Assembly (NCBI GenBank): GCA_910577325.1
Contig: CAJTMR010000008.1
Coordinates: forward strand, 1-64,000
DNA: 64,000 bases
DNA from: an uncultured Parabacteroides sp.
Lineage (GTDB): Bacteria; Bacteroidota; Bacteroidia; Bacteroidales; Tannerellaceae
Direction: 5' to 3'
The translations under genes were made by a program, and so were the position numbers. The notes beneath the pieces were generated by a model. It was given only the letters and a program-made list of their open reading frames with translations. It did not search any database and was not told where the DNA came from. This document shows, piece by piece, positions 44,801-52,465 of this stretch. Positions within the stretch are counted from its first letter, which is position 1, and each line of letters begins with the position of its first letter.

Positions 44801-45535
44801 GTCTTTCGTTGAAGAAAGCATGAAGTCTGTAGCAGTAGCAGAACTGTTTGTGTTAGCAGAAGAAGCTTTCCATGCCTTAGCCGTCAAGATATTCACATTG
44901 CCAGTACCAACAACATCCTTGCCACCGTTGAAGTGCAACTTGCCATCTTTACCTACGAGGTAGTTGAAAATGTCAGGGGTGATGTCGAATACCAATTCAT
45001 CTGCCGCTTTCGGAGCAATCGGGTCTGTCGGAGTTTCATTCAAAGCATCCACCAATTTACCCTTGATAGCACACAACTTGTTTTCGCTGAAATAGAAAAC
45101 AGAGTCTCCCGCGATGTGGTACAGACCTAATGACGGTTCATAACCCCAGTCCGTATTACCGCCGTCAGCATAAGCTGCAACTTCAGTTGAAGTACCTTTG
45201 TTGTTTGTTACCAACTGAACAGCGAAAGGCATGCCTGTCGCCTTGTTCACGAATGTAAAAGTAGGAACGCCGTCAACAGTCTTGGCTTCATTGATGGTCA
45301 TTTGCCACACTCCTTCGAATGCTTTTTTCACGTCGGTAAGGCTTCCAAAGTCCGTCTGATCAAAATCAAACTTGCCATCGGCAATAGAAAGATACTCGGT
45401 AGAACTTCCGCAACCTAACGTGACATAGCCTTGGTCTCCCACCTCCAACAACACCTTAAGAGTTGTCTGTGCAGAAGCCGAGACGCCACCGGCTACCAGG
45501 GCGGCAGCCAAAAGAGTAGAAAATCTCTTGTTCAT
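41825..45535 (-). CDS. large S-layer-like surface protein with DUF6383-type C-terminal module
   Basis: A 1236-residue secreted protein with a signal peptide (MNKRFSTLLAAALVAGGVSA, cut after ASA). The mature protein is rich in Ala, Thr, Val, Asp and Lys and has few aromatic clusters. An N-terminal domain starts TLKVLLEVGDQGYVTLG. One CPVC...C.HD cluster lies near residue 1000. The last 75 residues (ISNILGQVV, KAIVK) form a beta module like the DUF6383 tail seen on Parabacteroides surface proteins. Related proteins in P. distasonis make up a phase-variable S-layer. An invertible promoter lies upstream, at present facing away, so the gene is probably OFF in the sequenced cells. Residues encoded by about 44100-44650 use more A/T-ending codons than the flanks. 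Confidence 0.8.
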   Translation of the reverse strand: MNKRFSTLLAAALVAGGVSASAQTTLKVLLEVGDQGYVTLGCGSSTEYLSIADGKFDFDQTDFGSLTDVKKAFEGVWQMTINEAKTVDGVPTFTFVNKATGMPFAVQLVTNNKGTSTEVAAYADGGNTDWGYEPSLGLYHIAGDSVFYFSENKLCAIKGKLVDALNETPTDPIAPKAADELVFDITPDIFNYLVGKDGKLHFNGGKDVVGTGNVNILTAKAWKASSANTNSSATATDFMLSSTKDSSKIKTPMHLVVDTAFYGRSATTQLNKLAIDSIAGTFVYGANGALTYTDPANTYEEVKDKTGKVVALKPRFPLGSAVFTGKYHLANDSIALYAKNMVTVADVAGTSVAENYAIDGEVSSVNADLAALKTAAKALIDGKLDAKIDAVNAIGNFTVFGKDVAVTAAASSTPDVYDYSVAGTPVGTDKSFAEIQTALKTTDLAAEYNQSKTDLESAIDDWATEKQPTYEATDATSGVTISATYTAASTTPAYREITASAATPGDGLIALKYLTDRTLVLTPNFLIADMDDDAEAKKADFILPLIQSGFTAAVAGNDYSSENDGLYVITNGKGQYLAAPIYNTVNGATSVAKWVTVNASLQEVKHMPAYQWVVLKDKNYSDAVKKTSPVTIANREFASLNSSVQLNKKAGAANSYVSAAALGMAATDSLKFIQIKDLAILSDTLLGYKNFEKDSLLVNRYTFNYLHEYAKDKYIVKSAKDSLAKATDGTLAFKVERVNGIYDYGFKVTKEVAERIAGLKQLRRQAYKIYIPTVKGDLYLCENTEHQYMFTTVANGAPATLLFKEENDLTNNKHYHALLAVEQSTATWGALATETYTKVGVSDETVILKDQEMDETRTSTFFIGKYDAPLYRRFNSLELEGNEGDAADTLRFKEKYRGEYLQIEANPNFTVKGIDFLGIYTPDFTKDGKSFIVDTAWVNRGQGEIKPQYLISIDREDQKFEAGERCPVCQALIDAGKQPVENCPHDKAGVSPFHLGKYLVNFADSVANTDYAWKGYTRAGFVKAAHMGDSLYILKDQFADVTVATFDTAKIHKAVKEGKYAAANIRNLRGDAHKTVTWSMRFVNPEVAANENEDDRAFLMESLAKNPTDVIAPINGQWLKMQNGCIVLSGSMAGSTSSFDQITNADDALIFTIEEGNADDIATDNETIATSEVAVIAGEGQVTIAGAAGKKVVISNILGQVVANTVVASDNAVIAAPQGVVVVAVEGEEAVKAIVK

Positions 45536-45644
45536 AATTTAACCTTTTAATTAATAATAATAATGTATATTGAATCTCTATCGTTTCTACAACGGGCGGA
45601 AGCCATGCCGCCGCGCTTATTTGATTATTGTATAATGGCAGCAT

Positions 45645-45670
45645 AAACGTTCGTTTTTATTTGCCATTTT
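45645..45670. repeat. left 26-bp inverted repeat of the invertible promoter
   Basis: The sequence begins AAACGTTCGT and is the exact reverse complement of 45817-45842. AAACGTTCGT fits ARACGTTCGT, the conserved core of the sites recombined by the Mpi invertase of Bacteroides fragilis. On the minus strand it contains an ATG that opens a 16-codon frame ending at 45617. Confidence 0.88.
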
Positions 45671-45816
45671 TAGAGGGCCTTCGGAAGGATTCGTATCGGA
45701 AAGGCGGTTTTTCGTACAAGGTAAGTTATCTGATTGATAAGAAAGAATATAGAATTGGGAAAATTATTCGGGAAAACGATTGCAGGTTCAAAAAGTAGTT
45801 GTATTTTTGTGCAGTG
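45671..45816. promoter_or_regulatory. invertible promoter segment
   Basis: The 146 bp between the two inverted repeats carry one good promoter, currently reading rightwards. Inversion would turn it to read left into the surface-protein gene that starts at 45535. No equally good leftward promoter is present inside the segment or between it and the gene. No invertase gene lies in the window, so a recombinase encoded elsewhere would act in trans. Confidence 0.8.
45780..45809 (+). promoter_or_regulatory. promoter inside the invertible segment, facing right
   Basis: TTG (45780-45782) and TATTTTTG (45802-45809) are separated by 19 bp, the usual Bacteroidetes -33/-7 spacing. Transcription would start just before the right inverted repeat and run toward 46 kb. 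Confidence 0.75.
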
Positions 45817-45842
45817 AAAATGGCAAATAAAAACGAACGTTT
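45817..45842. repeat. right 26-bp inverted repeat of the invertible promoter
   Basis: Exact reverse complement of 45645-45670, ending in ACGAACGTTT. It lies directly downstream of the current promoter orientation and also carries an ATG (45820) that opens an 85-codon frame of doubtful coding value. Confidence 0.88.
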
Positions 45843-46130
45843 TTTTTGTCATTTTGTTTTTTATACGGTACTCCTTGATTTTCAACAGATAAAGCATAAT
45901 AAAAACATCTCTTTACAAGAACTTTTCCCTTTACTAAGCCTCTCTAATAATCAAGCACTTACAAAAACAACAAATCTTCTTTTTTCGTTTTTCTTGCAAA
46001 TCCGACTTTTTTCGAACCCAAACCACCGTATAGGAAACAACCTTTTTCGGCGAATAAGATGCAAAAACAGGGCATAAAAGTACCTCCGACATGGCGGATA
46101 AACATCGGTACATCCCCGTCAGGACTTCGC

Positions 46131-46146
46131 GCAGACCCGGGTCTGC
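46131..46146. repeat. 16-bp perfect palindrome
   Basis: GCAGACCCGGGTCTGC is a perfect GC-rich palindrome in otherwise AT-rich intergenic DNA, 23 bp before repeat copy B. It could be an operator or part of the repeat-element boundary. Confidence 0.5.
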
Positions 46147-46168
46147 ACCTCTCCCGCACCCGTGTCCC

Positions 46169-46317
46169 CGTGGTGGGCACACCCGGATCTCAAGCGGCTT
46201 TACAGATACACAGCACGTTATCATTTTCCACCATGATGGTTATGATAGATGAATGATAGTATGACAGTTGTTTTTGCAAAAGACATTTATGTAAGTTAGT
46301 CCGTATCGGTGGCGAAA
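46169..46317. repeat. interspersed non-coding element, short copy (B)
   Basis: A 149-bp relative of 25201-25509, sharing the CACCCGGATCTCAAGCGGCT-type left end, the ATGATAG units and the GTTAGTCCGTATCGGTGG right end. It lies between the invertible promoter and the LytTR gene. Confidence 0.7.
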
Positions 46318-46433
46318 TTTGTTAAAAACAGCAAAAAGCTATTATTGGGAAAGTAAAACATACCATTTCGGATAATTTATCTAAAAGAAGTACACGTCCG
46401 TCTTTTATTTGTTGCAAATAACAACAAAATTAT

Positions 46434-46925
46434 ATGAGAATAAAAAAACAGAGGATTGTACTCACCTTACCTCCCCAACTGAAAGACATTGAGGTCATAG
46501 TTATCAGAGGTGTAAACAACAAAGAGATGATTTTGGGATTGGAAGATGATACCGACACAATCGATTGCCACGAAAAGACAAAGTACGTTTTCGCCTATTC
46601 TTCCGGAAGTTATGTCAAACTGAACCTGGAATTCATCATCTATGCCAAAGCGGAGGGCAGCTATTGCACGATCCATCAAATAAACCGGAAAAACTTGTTG
46701 CTTTCCCTGCCCCTTGCCGAAGTACAACGGACTTTGCCGGCCAATTTCATCCGAATACATCGTTCATTCGTCATCAACATGGATTACGTGAGCGAACTGA
46801 TGGGCAACGCCATCCACGTGCATGACCAATGGCTCACGATCGGGCGGGAATACAGGGAAAAGATTTTCGAACATTTCTATTTTTTAAAGATAAACAGAAA
46901 CGACAGACAGAAAAACAAACGTTAA
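46434..46925 (+). CDS. stand-alone LytTR DNA-binding regulator
   Basis: A 163-residue protein whose C-terminal half (about 62-160) is a LytTR domain: IIYAKAEGSYCTIH, LPANFIRIHRSFVINMDYVSEL and WLTIGREYREKI. The N-terminal half (about 1-60) is short and is not a response-regulator receiver; no phospho-acceptor Asp pattern is seen. It is probably a one-component transcription factor. It lies 114 bp before two tandem paralogues of unknown family on the same strand, which are its most likely targets. The promoter of the invertible segment faces toward it. Confidence 0.88.
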   Translation: MRIKKQRIVLTLPPQLKDIEVIVIRGVNNKEMILGLEDDTDTIDCHEKTKYVFAYSSGSYVKLNLEFIIYAKAEGSYCTIHQINRKNLLLSLPLAEVQRTLPANFIRIHRSFVINMDYVSELMGNAIHVHDQWLTIGREYREKIFEHFYFLKINRNDRQKNKR

Positions 46926-47039
46926 ATCAGATCATTTGCATAACCAAAAATGCAACTCGCAAACTCAATCCTTATTTTTGATTCATAATCTTTATTTTTG
47001 ACACACAAACTTTTATCATTCATATAAAACAAAAAAATC

Positions 47040-48539
47040 ATGCCTAACACAATTCCTTATGACCCCTCATTGACAATGGGGAACATCGTCCACCCGCTCC
47101 GGGTCAGCATCCTCGAAAAAATCGCAGCTGCGCAAGCGCCGGTTACTGCGGCCGAAACAAATTTGAACTCATTGATAACACTCAAGCGCAGTTTAGACGC
47201 GACCATACGGGAAATGCTGGAAATGGGTGTCGACGTGACAGCCTTGATACAAGAAGGAGAAACGGTCAAAGCGCAAATCCAAAAGGCTGCAATCGAATAC
47301 GGCAATCTCAAGATGATCGCTGAGAAAGGAGTGCAATTGCTCCGTTCGACCATCCGTGACGTGCATTCGGATGTGGAAAGCCCGCTGGATTATAACCGGA
47401 GCGAAATAAAAAACATGCCATTGGGCAACAATTCGATGCAACTGAACGTCCAATATTTCTCCTGCGAAACAAATACGGAAAACGGCACGTCGCATGCCGC
47501 CGACATTTCGTCGTTTGTCAATCATGCCCTGAGTTTCCTCGGCACGCACAACGCACAGCAGATGTCTTTGTCCGTCCAGCAGCAGATAAACATGCAACTG
47601 GCAAACCACAAGATCGCAGGCACACTCGTCATCAGCATATCATGCACACATCGGGACGCCAGGATATTCGCCCCTCTCAATATCGACGTCGACAAAGCCG
47701 TAAGAGCCTGGAACTATATCTACCCTGAAGACAAGATCAAAACGAACAGTCCGCTGCAATCGATCGTGGCAGAAATGAAGGAAGAAACATTGGCCGATCC
47801 TGCCATCTACATCCTTTCAGGGGCGACATTCGGCTCCAGCCTGGTCGGCATGGTACACATCCTCAACAACACGACGACCATCTCCATGGAATCCATGTCA
47901 ACCATAGCATCGCAAATCCAGGAGAAAATGAACATGGGAGCTTGGGTTTCGTCCTTGAACGGCGAGTTCGGAGTCACGTCTTCATTCGCAACAGATGTAA
48001 AAAACATGCTAAGCACACAAAACATCCAGTCGCACTGTTCTTTAGTGACAATGGGAATCATCCCGACTTTGAAATCGAACATCGTCAAAAGTTCCGTCAT
48101 GCAGTTTGTCGAATCGGACAAGGAAAATCCGCTGCAACGCTTGGCCCAACTGCAAGGTATGACAGCCGAAGAAAACAACACGATGGCATCCGGCGCACGC
48201 AAGGCCTTGACCGGAAAGCAGATGGTCGAACTCCGAAACGCCTCCATCACCGCCTCTATCGCAGGGTTGTCAAAAATGGAAGAGCAGGAAAACAGCATAA
48301 TCAACATCAACAGCATGATGACTGCCATGGACGACTACATAGAAAAATGCGTATCCTCAGATGAAAACGTCGGCATACCGATCAACTATTTCTTAAAACC
48401 GCTGAACAAGTCCGGCATAACACGCGCCTGGCTGAACCATTATTACCCGAATGCCTACAACATGGCAGGCTCCTTGGATGACTCCAAGCCTAAAAGAGCG
48501 GAAGACAATCCAACGCTTGACGATGAAGGGACTGATTAA
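47040..48539 (+). CDS. uncharacterised protein, first of two tandem paralogues
   Basis: A 499-residue protein I do not recognise. There is no signal peptide or membrane helix. An N-terminal helical part (about 15-110) includes coiled-coil-like stretches (LNSLITLKRSLDATIREMLE). The C-terminal two thirds is mixed alpha/beta. Segments shared with the next protein are SCTHRDARIF followed by AWN, GATFGSSLVGMVHIL, WVSSLNGEFGV, TMGIIPTLKSN and GIPINYFLKPLNKSGITRAWL. The glycine-bearing strand with the following helix pair is vaguely like pore-forming MACPF/CDC proteins, but this is speculation. It lies downstream of a LytTR gene and 15 bp before its paralogue. Confidence 0.8.
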   Translation: MPNTIPYDPSLTMGNIVHPLRVSILEKIAAAQAPVTAAETNLNSLITLKRSLDATIREMLEMGVDVTALIQEGETVKAQIQKAAIEYGNLKMIAEKGVQLLRSTIRDVHSDVESPLDYNRSEIKNMPLGNNSMQLNVQYFSCETNTENGTSHAADISSFVNHALSFLGTHNAQQMSLSVQQQINMQLANHKIAGTLVISISCTHRDARIFAPLNIDVDKAVRAWNYIYPEDKIKTNSPLQSIVAEMKEETLADPAIYILSGATFGSSLVGMVHILNNTTTISMESMSTIASQIQEKMNMGAWVSSLNGEFGVTSSFATDVKNMLSTQNIQSHCSLVTMGIIPTLKSNIVKSSVMQFVESDKENPLQRLAQLQGMTAEENNTMASGARKALTGKQMVELRNASITASIAGLSKMEEQENSIININSMMTAMDDYIEKCVSSDENVGIPINYFLKPLNKSGITRAWLNHYYPNAYNMAGSLDDSKPKRAEDNPTLDDEGTD

Positions 48540-48554
48540 TACGGACAGACATAT

Positions 48555-49931
48555 ATGATACCCTACAATCATTCAACTTTGGTGCCTGGCTGCATAGCCA
48601 GCACCAAACTGATACAGATAATACAACGGATAGAACAAGTCTCGGCCGACTCCGAAATCGCCCGGGAAAACCTCGATGCCGCCACATGGATGAAACGGAC
48701 TTTGGAAATGAAGCTGAATGAGTTAGAAAGCATGCATATCGATGTCCAAAACCTGAATGAGAAAATAAAGGAACTGGACAAGACAATTCTCAACGCCGCA
48801 TCGGCCTATCTGGAAACATTCATGCGCAACGAAGAGATTATCGCCGGCTTGAAAAAAGAAAAAGCCAAAATCGAATCGAGTGAGAAAGCCATATCGACAC
48901 CGGTCTGCCTGCTGCACGGGGAATTGAAGGAAAAGCCTTGGCATGTCGATTCTCTCAAACTCGACTCCCATTACTTCTCGTTCCAAGGCAATAACATAGA
49001 CAGCATGCTCGCCCAGGTCAGACAGTTCGTTTCACAAGGCGGAGACCAGACATTGGCAACCGAAGCAACGGCACAGGTGATGGGCCAGACCAACAACGCC
49101 CATTTCAACGGCACATTTGTTATCACCGCATCGTGCACGCACCGGAACATCCGCATGTTTGACTCACTAAACGACATCGACCCGGACGAAGCGATTCATG
49201 CCTGGAACAAATACCACCCGGCAGCCGACCAAATCGTCCTGCCTCCTCTAACTACGGGCATAGGAGCGGAAGAAACAGGAGAACCGCTTACCATCATAAA
49301 AGGAGCTGCATACGGCTCCTGCTTTGTCGGGATGGTCCATCTGTTCCATTCGGATTTAAGCAACATCAAGGAAGGAGAAGATTTGTCGAACGAATTGCAA
49401 AAAAAACTACAGGCCGGAGGCTGGCTGAGCTACATGAACGGAGAGCTTGGCGTCGATCCGGAAATTCTCGAACAAGTCCGTTCCATATTAGTAAAACATA
49501 CGATCACATCTCAAGTGAGCTTGTTGGTTTCCGGCGTTTTTCCGACATTGAAGGCAAACACGTTGAACGACAAGTTCCCGAAAATGTCTAAAATCCCGGA
49601 CGATGACTTGGAGAAACTATTGGATTCCGAAGCGGAGGAAAGGCAGACAGTCGCTTCGGCCAACCGAAACAGCATCTACCGCATGCACTACCTCAACGCA
49701 CAAAACAAACGGCTTTCCACCTTACTCGAAACCGCTTCAAAAACAGACAAGGAACAAAACAACGTGATCGACCTGAACAGCCTGCTCACCGCATTCGACA
49801 ACTACATCACAACGATCAGTGACGGAAAAGACGTATATGGAATCCCGATCCGTTTTTTTACGGAAGAATTGACCAAGGCAGATATCATCCGGCTTTGGAA
49901 TAAGAAATACAGGCAAGATGATGAAGAATAA
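48555..49931 (+). CDS. uncharacterised protein, second of two tandem paralogues
   Basis: A 458-residue paralogue of the preceding protein, clearly related along its whole length but diverged. It has an N-terminal coiled coil (about 20-105, LDAATWMKRTLEMKLNELES, KIKELDKTIL) and then the family blocks: SCTHRNIRMF followed by AWNKYHP, GAAYGSCFVGMVHLF, WLSYMNGELGV, SGVFPTLKAN and GIPIRFFTEELTKADIIRLW. There is no export signal. The pair is probably one transcription unit ending at the hairpin at 49977. Two diverged copies kept side by side suggest a hetero-complex. Confidence 0.8.
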   Translation: MIPYNHSTLVPGCIASTKLIQIIQRIEQVSADSEIARENLDAATWMKRTLEMKLNELESMHIDVQNLNEKIKELDKTILNAASAYLETFMRNEEIIAGLKKEKAKIESSEKAISTPVCLLHGELKEKPWHVDSLKLDSHYFSFQGNNIDSMLAQVRQFVSQGGDQTLATEATAQVMGQTNNAHFNGTFVITASCTHRNIRMFDSLNDIDPDEAIHAWNKYHPAADQIVLPPLTTGIGAEETGEPLTIIKGAAYGSCFVGMVHLFHSDLSNIKEGEDLSNELQKKLQAGGWLSYMNGELGVDPEILEQVRSILVKHTITSQVSLLVSGVFPTLKANTLNDKFPKMSKIPDDDLEKLLDSEAEERQTVASANRNSIYRMHYLNAQNKRLSTLLETASKTDKEQNNVIDLNSLLTAFDNYITTISDGKDVYGIPIRFFTEELTKADIIRLWNKKYRQDDEE

Positions 49932-49976
49932 CGAAACAAGCACAAAGTAAAGAGATGTATCAAAAAACGATATTTG

Positions 49977-50011
49977 CCGGACGCAGATTACTCTGCATCC
50001 GGTTTTCTATT
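49977..50011 (+). terminator. Rho-independent terminator after the paralogue pair
   Basis: CCGGACGCAG (49977-49986) pairs with CTGCATCCGG (49993-50002) with one mismatch, followed by TTTTCTATTTT. Confidence 0.75.
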
Positions 50012-50022
50012 TTAACACATCC

Positions 50023-50643
50023 TTATTTCTTTAATACAGAAAAACCATAGTCCTTCGGGAGATGAACTGCTTTTTTGTCTATCCCATAAATGTAACAGGA
50101 AATATCAGTCATTTCATTATAAAACGAAAGAAAAGGCAACATCCCATCTCGTTCGTCAGGAGTCACATTCAACTTTTCAAGAGACTTCCGGGCCTCGGAA
50201 AACAGGGATTGCCGGTTCCTGAATTCCAATGTATCCAGCTTGTTGAATATATCTCCACATTTGCTCACCACCGTTTTTGAGAACGCGATCTCTTGGCAAG
50301 GACATCCCCTTGATTTATGATGTTTCGTCAACAATACTTTTCCGGTATTATCCAAAAACTCCATAATTTCAAAGAGAGACATTTTCTGAGAGGCAAAGGC
50401 CATTGCCGTCTTTCTGTCTGCATTAAATCCTTTAACATCCGGAAAAGAACGTGATACACGTATATCGACAATGTCAGGATTCCGTTTTCTTTCCTTCTCC
50501 AGCATACTTGCAAAATCAGAGATGCAAGGACCATATTTATGCACCAGACGAATCCGGCCTCTTTCAAAATAAACACTACCGATAAGTCCTTTTTCATCTA
50601 CCGTCACGAACTGAAAATTACCCAAATCTGCAAAATTTCCCAT
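50023..50643 (-). CDS. hypothetical protein
   Basis: A 206-residue protein that I do not recognise. It has no signal peptide or membrane helix. The N-terminal third is beta-rich (FQFVTVDEKGLIGSVYFERGRIRLVHKYGP); the rest is mostly helical and basic, with a CPC motif (SRGCPCQEIAF, about residue 113). It is convergent with the paralogue pair and lies between that pair's terminator and the first MITE-like element. The codon use is slightly richer in A and T than in the housekeeping genes, which fits an accessory gene. Confidence 0.65.
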   Translation of the reverse strand: MGNFADLGNFQFVTVDEKGLIGSVYFERGRIRLVHKYGPCISDFASMLEKERKRNPDIVDIRVSRSFPDVKGFNADRKTAMAFASQKMSLFEIMEFLDNTGKVLLTKHHKSRGCPCQEIAFSKTVVSKCGDIFNKLDTLEFRNRQSLFSEARKSLEKLNVTPDERDGMLPFLSFYNEMTDISCYIYGIDKKAVHLPKDYGFSVLKK

Positions 50644-50703
50644 AATCTTACTTTTTACAATATTCCTACTCTGTTCCGGCTTTTCGGAATCTGCCGTTTG
50701 TTA

Positions 50704-50874
50704 GAGCCTGTTTAAATTTTGTTCAACATTCTTTTGAGAGTTCTTTTTGAGGATGTTTTTCTGTTTTTATAAGGAGCATAGCGGGCTATGTGACGAATAA
50801 AAACAGGAAAACAGACCGGAAAGAAGCTCAAAAGAAGTTGAAAAAAACTTTTTGAACAAAATTTAAACAGGCTC
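50704..50874. mobile_element. MITE-like element 1
   Basis: A 171-bp element with terminal inverted repeats GAGCCTGTTTAAATTTTGTTC, flanked by a TTA duplication (50701-50703 and 50875-50877). The whole element folds into one long imperfect hairpin with CATAGCGGGCTATG at the tip. There is no transposase. The TNA duplication is typical of IS5-group elements. Confidence 0.8.
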
Positions 50875-50977
50875 TTAATCCATGAGATAAAATTACCCGG
50901 ATATTTTATCCCACGGAAATTTATCATCCGAACAGCAAGCCTCGACTTCCAAACAGCACCGTTCCTTATTTTATTAA

Positions 50978-51084
50978 GAGCCTGTTTAAAATTTAAAGTT
51001 TGATATTGAAAGAGCGTTTCTTCTTTCCGCGAAAATGATTATTTTTAAATTTGACTTGTTGCTGAACAAAATTTAAACAGGCTC
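50978..51084. mobile_element. MITE-like element 2
   Basis: A 107-bp element with ends GAGCCTGTTTAAA and TTTAAACAGGCTC and a TAA duplication (50975-50977 and 51085-51087). Its left 70 bp and right 35 bp match the ends of element 3, so it is an internally deleted relative. Confidence 0.8.
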
Positions 51085-51119
51085 TAAGTAATAATCTGCG
51101 ACAGTGTTGATTTTCTTTT

Positions 51120-52322
51120 CTATTTCCATTTTCCTATAATAATATAATTATTATCATCATAAGAAATGGATGCGTCCACTTCTTGCAATTTTTGGATATC
51201 TCTTTCGTTTAGATATTTCTTTAGCATGCTTTTAGAATCATTTATAATATCTTTAAGATCACCTGGGTCTATGTTTAATACAAAATAACCATTTTTTGCT
51301 TCTGCAATATACCCATTATATAATATACCACCTAAAGGATCAAGAATCAAATCAAAATATCCCCCTCTCAAAGTCTTTTTATCTATTATTATACGACTAT
51401 TTGTAGAAGTTGTATAATCTATCCCCATTGCTATCTTCTCATACAGTTCAATGATATAATGGTGAGGTAGTTCATAATATGTATGTAGCGGAATTTTCTT
51501 ATCAGAATAGTTAACTGTAAACTTAGGGGACAAACCATTTATTGTACTATAATTATACAAAGTATCACAGCGTGGTTCGGCAGATACTATAAAAAGTTCT
51601 GAGTTATTCTTCCGACCAAGCATATTAGAATATATTTCACTACTAAACTCTGGTTGAACAGCAACCTCATTTTTCCATATTTCAGAAATTAGATTGCCTT
51701 TGAAATCTTGTACCCATACTAAAGGAGTTTCATCTCCTCTCCAAGGCAAAGAAATTATTGTTAATGTCTTATTGTTTAATTTTATACGACCTTTATGCAA
51801 CTTATACGCCAACGGAATGTCTTCTACATAATTTCCAGACAAATCATAAACTAAGATTTTAGATACATTATCCATTTCTATAAGATATATCCTATTATTC
51901 TCTTCATCTATTTGGGAGTCATATATAAAATCAGAATATTCTCCAGGTCCCCCTCCCCTTCGTCCTATATAAGATACAAACTTCCCTTTTTTGTCAAATA
52001 ATTTATATTGATTTTCGGTTTTGATGCCAATATAGTTATCTGACAAAGACACCTCTCTACTTTTTACATAATAATCAGGATTTGTAGCATCTAATTTTAT
52101 TATCTCTATAGAATCAATCAAATCACTAATTTTCAATGAAAAAGAATACGAAACTTTCTCAATATCACAGGATACTACAGTATCTCCGTTTTCTGTAATG
52201 TTTAATTCAGCAATTATATTTCCTTGTTCAGGAACACCAAAAGGCGCAATAGTACCTTTATTATCTTTACATGAAAATAAACAAACGGCTAATATACACA
52301 ATATCAACTCTTTTTTAATCAT
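51120..52322 (-). CDS. 6-bladed beta-propeller lipoprotein
   Basis: A 400-residue lipoprotein (signal to lipid Cys18, LAVCLFSCKDN). The rest resembles the 6-bladed beta-propeller (NHL-like) family common in Bacteroidales: a leading strand region (EKVSYSFSLKISDLIDSIEI), then repeats such as YKLFDKKGKFVSYIGRRGGGPGEYSDF and DNVSKILVYDLSGNYVEDI. The role of such proteins is unknown; ligand binding at the cell surface is the usual guess. The gene is markedly AT-rich compared with its neighbours and is bracketed by MITE-like elements 2 and 3 in the same orientation, so it was probably acquired. Confidence 0.82.
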   Translation of the reverse strand: MIKKELILCILAVCLFSCKDNKGTIAPFGVPEQGNIIAELNITENGDTVVSCDIEKVSYSFSLKISDLIDSIEIIKLDATNPDYYVKSREVSLSDNYIGIKTENQYKLFDKKGKFVSYIGRRGGGPGEYSDFIYDSQIDEENNRIYLIEMDNVSKILVYDLSGNYVEDIPLAYKLHKGRIKLNNKTLTIISLPWRGDETPLVWVQDFKGNLISEIWKNEVAVQPEFSSEIYSNMLGRKNNSELFIVSAEPRCDTLYNYSTINGLSPKFTVNYSDKKIPLHTYYELPHHYIIELYEKIAMGIDYTTSTNSRIIIDKKTLRGGYFDLILDPLGGILYNGYIAEAKNGYFVLNIDPGDLKDIINDSKSMLKKYLNERDIQKLQEVDASISYDDNNYIIIGKWK

Positions 52323-52465
52323 TTTTTATACATTTAGTTTGTAGATATAATTCATAGTTACTTATAGAAGGGCACAACCATTGATACAATCATCCACATT
52401 TTCAACAATAAAATCAAATTGAATCTTTTCATTGTTTATTATCGCACCAATATTTTCCATACTAA

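Noticed and set aside
45645..45842. The 26-bp inverted repeat as a transcription terminator
   Set aside because: The arms are 146 bp apart with a promoter between them and carry a known recombination-site core, which does not fit a terminator hairpin.
45820..46077. An 85-codon frame starting in the right inverted repeat
   Set aside because: Composition (Phe, Leu, Asn, Lys, Arg-rich) fits translated AT-rich non-coding DNA, so I did not list it as a gene. The leader aspect is kept as a finding.
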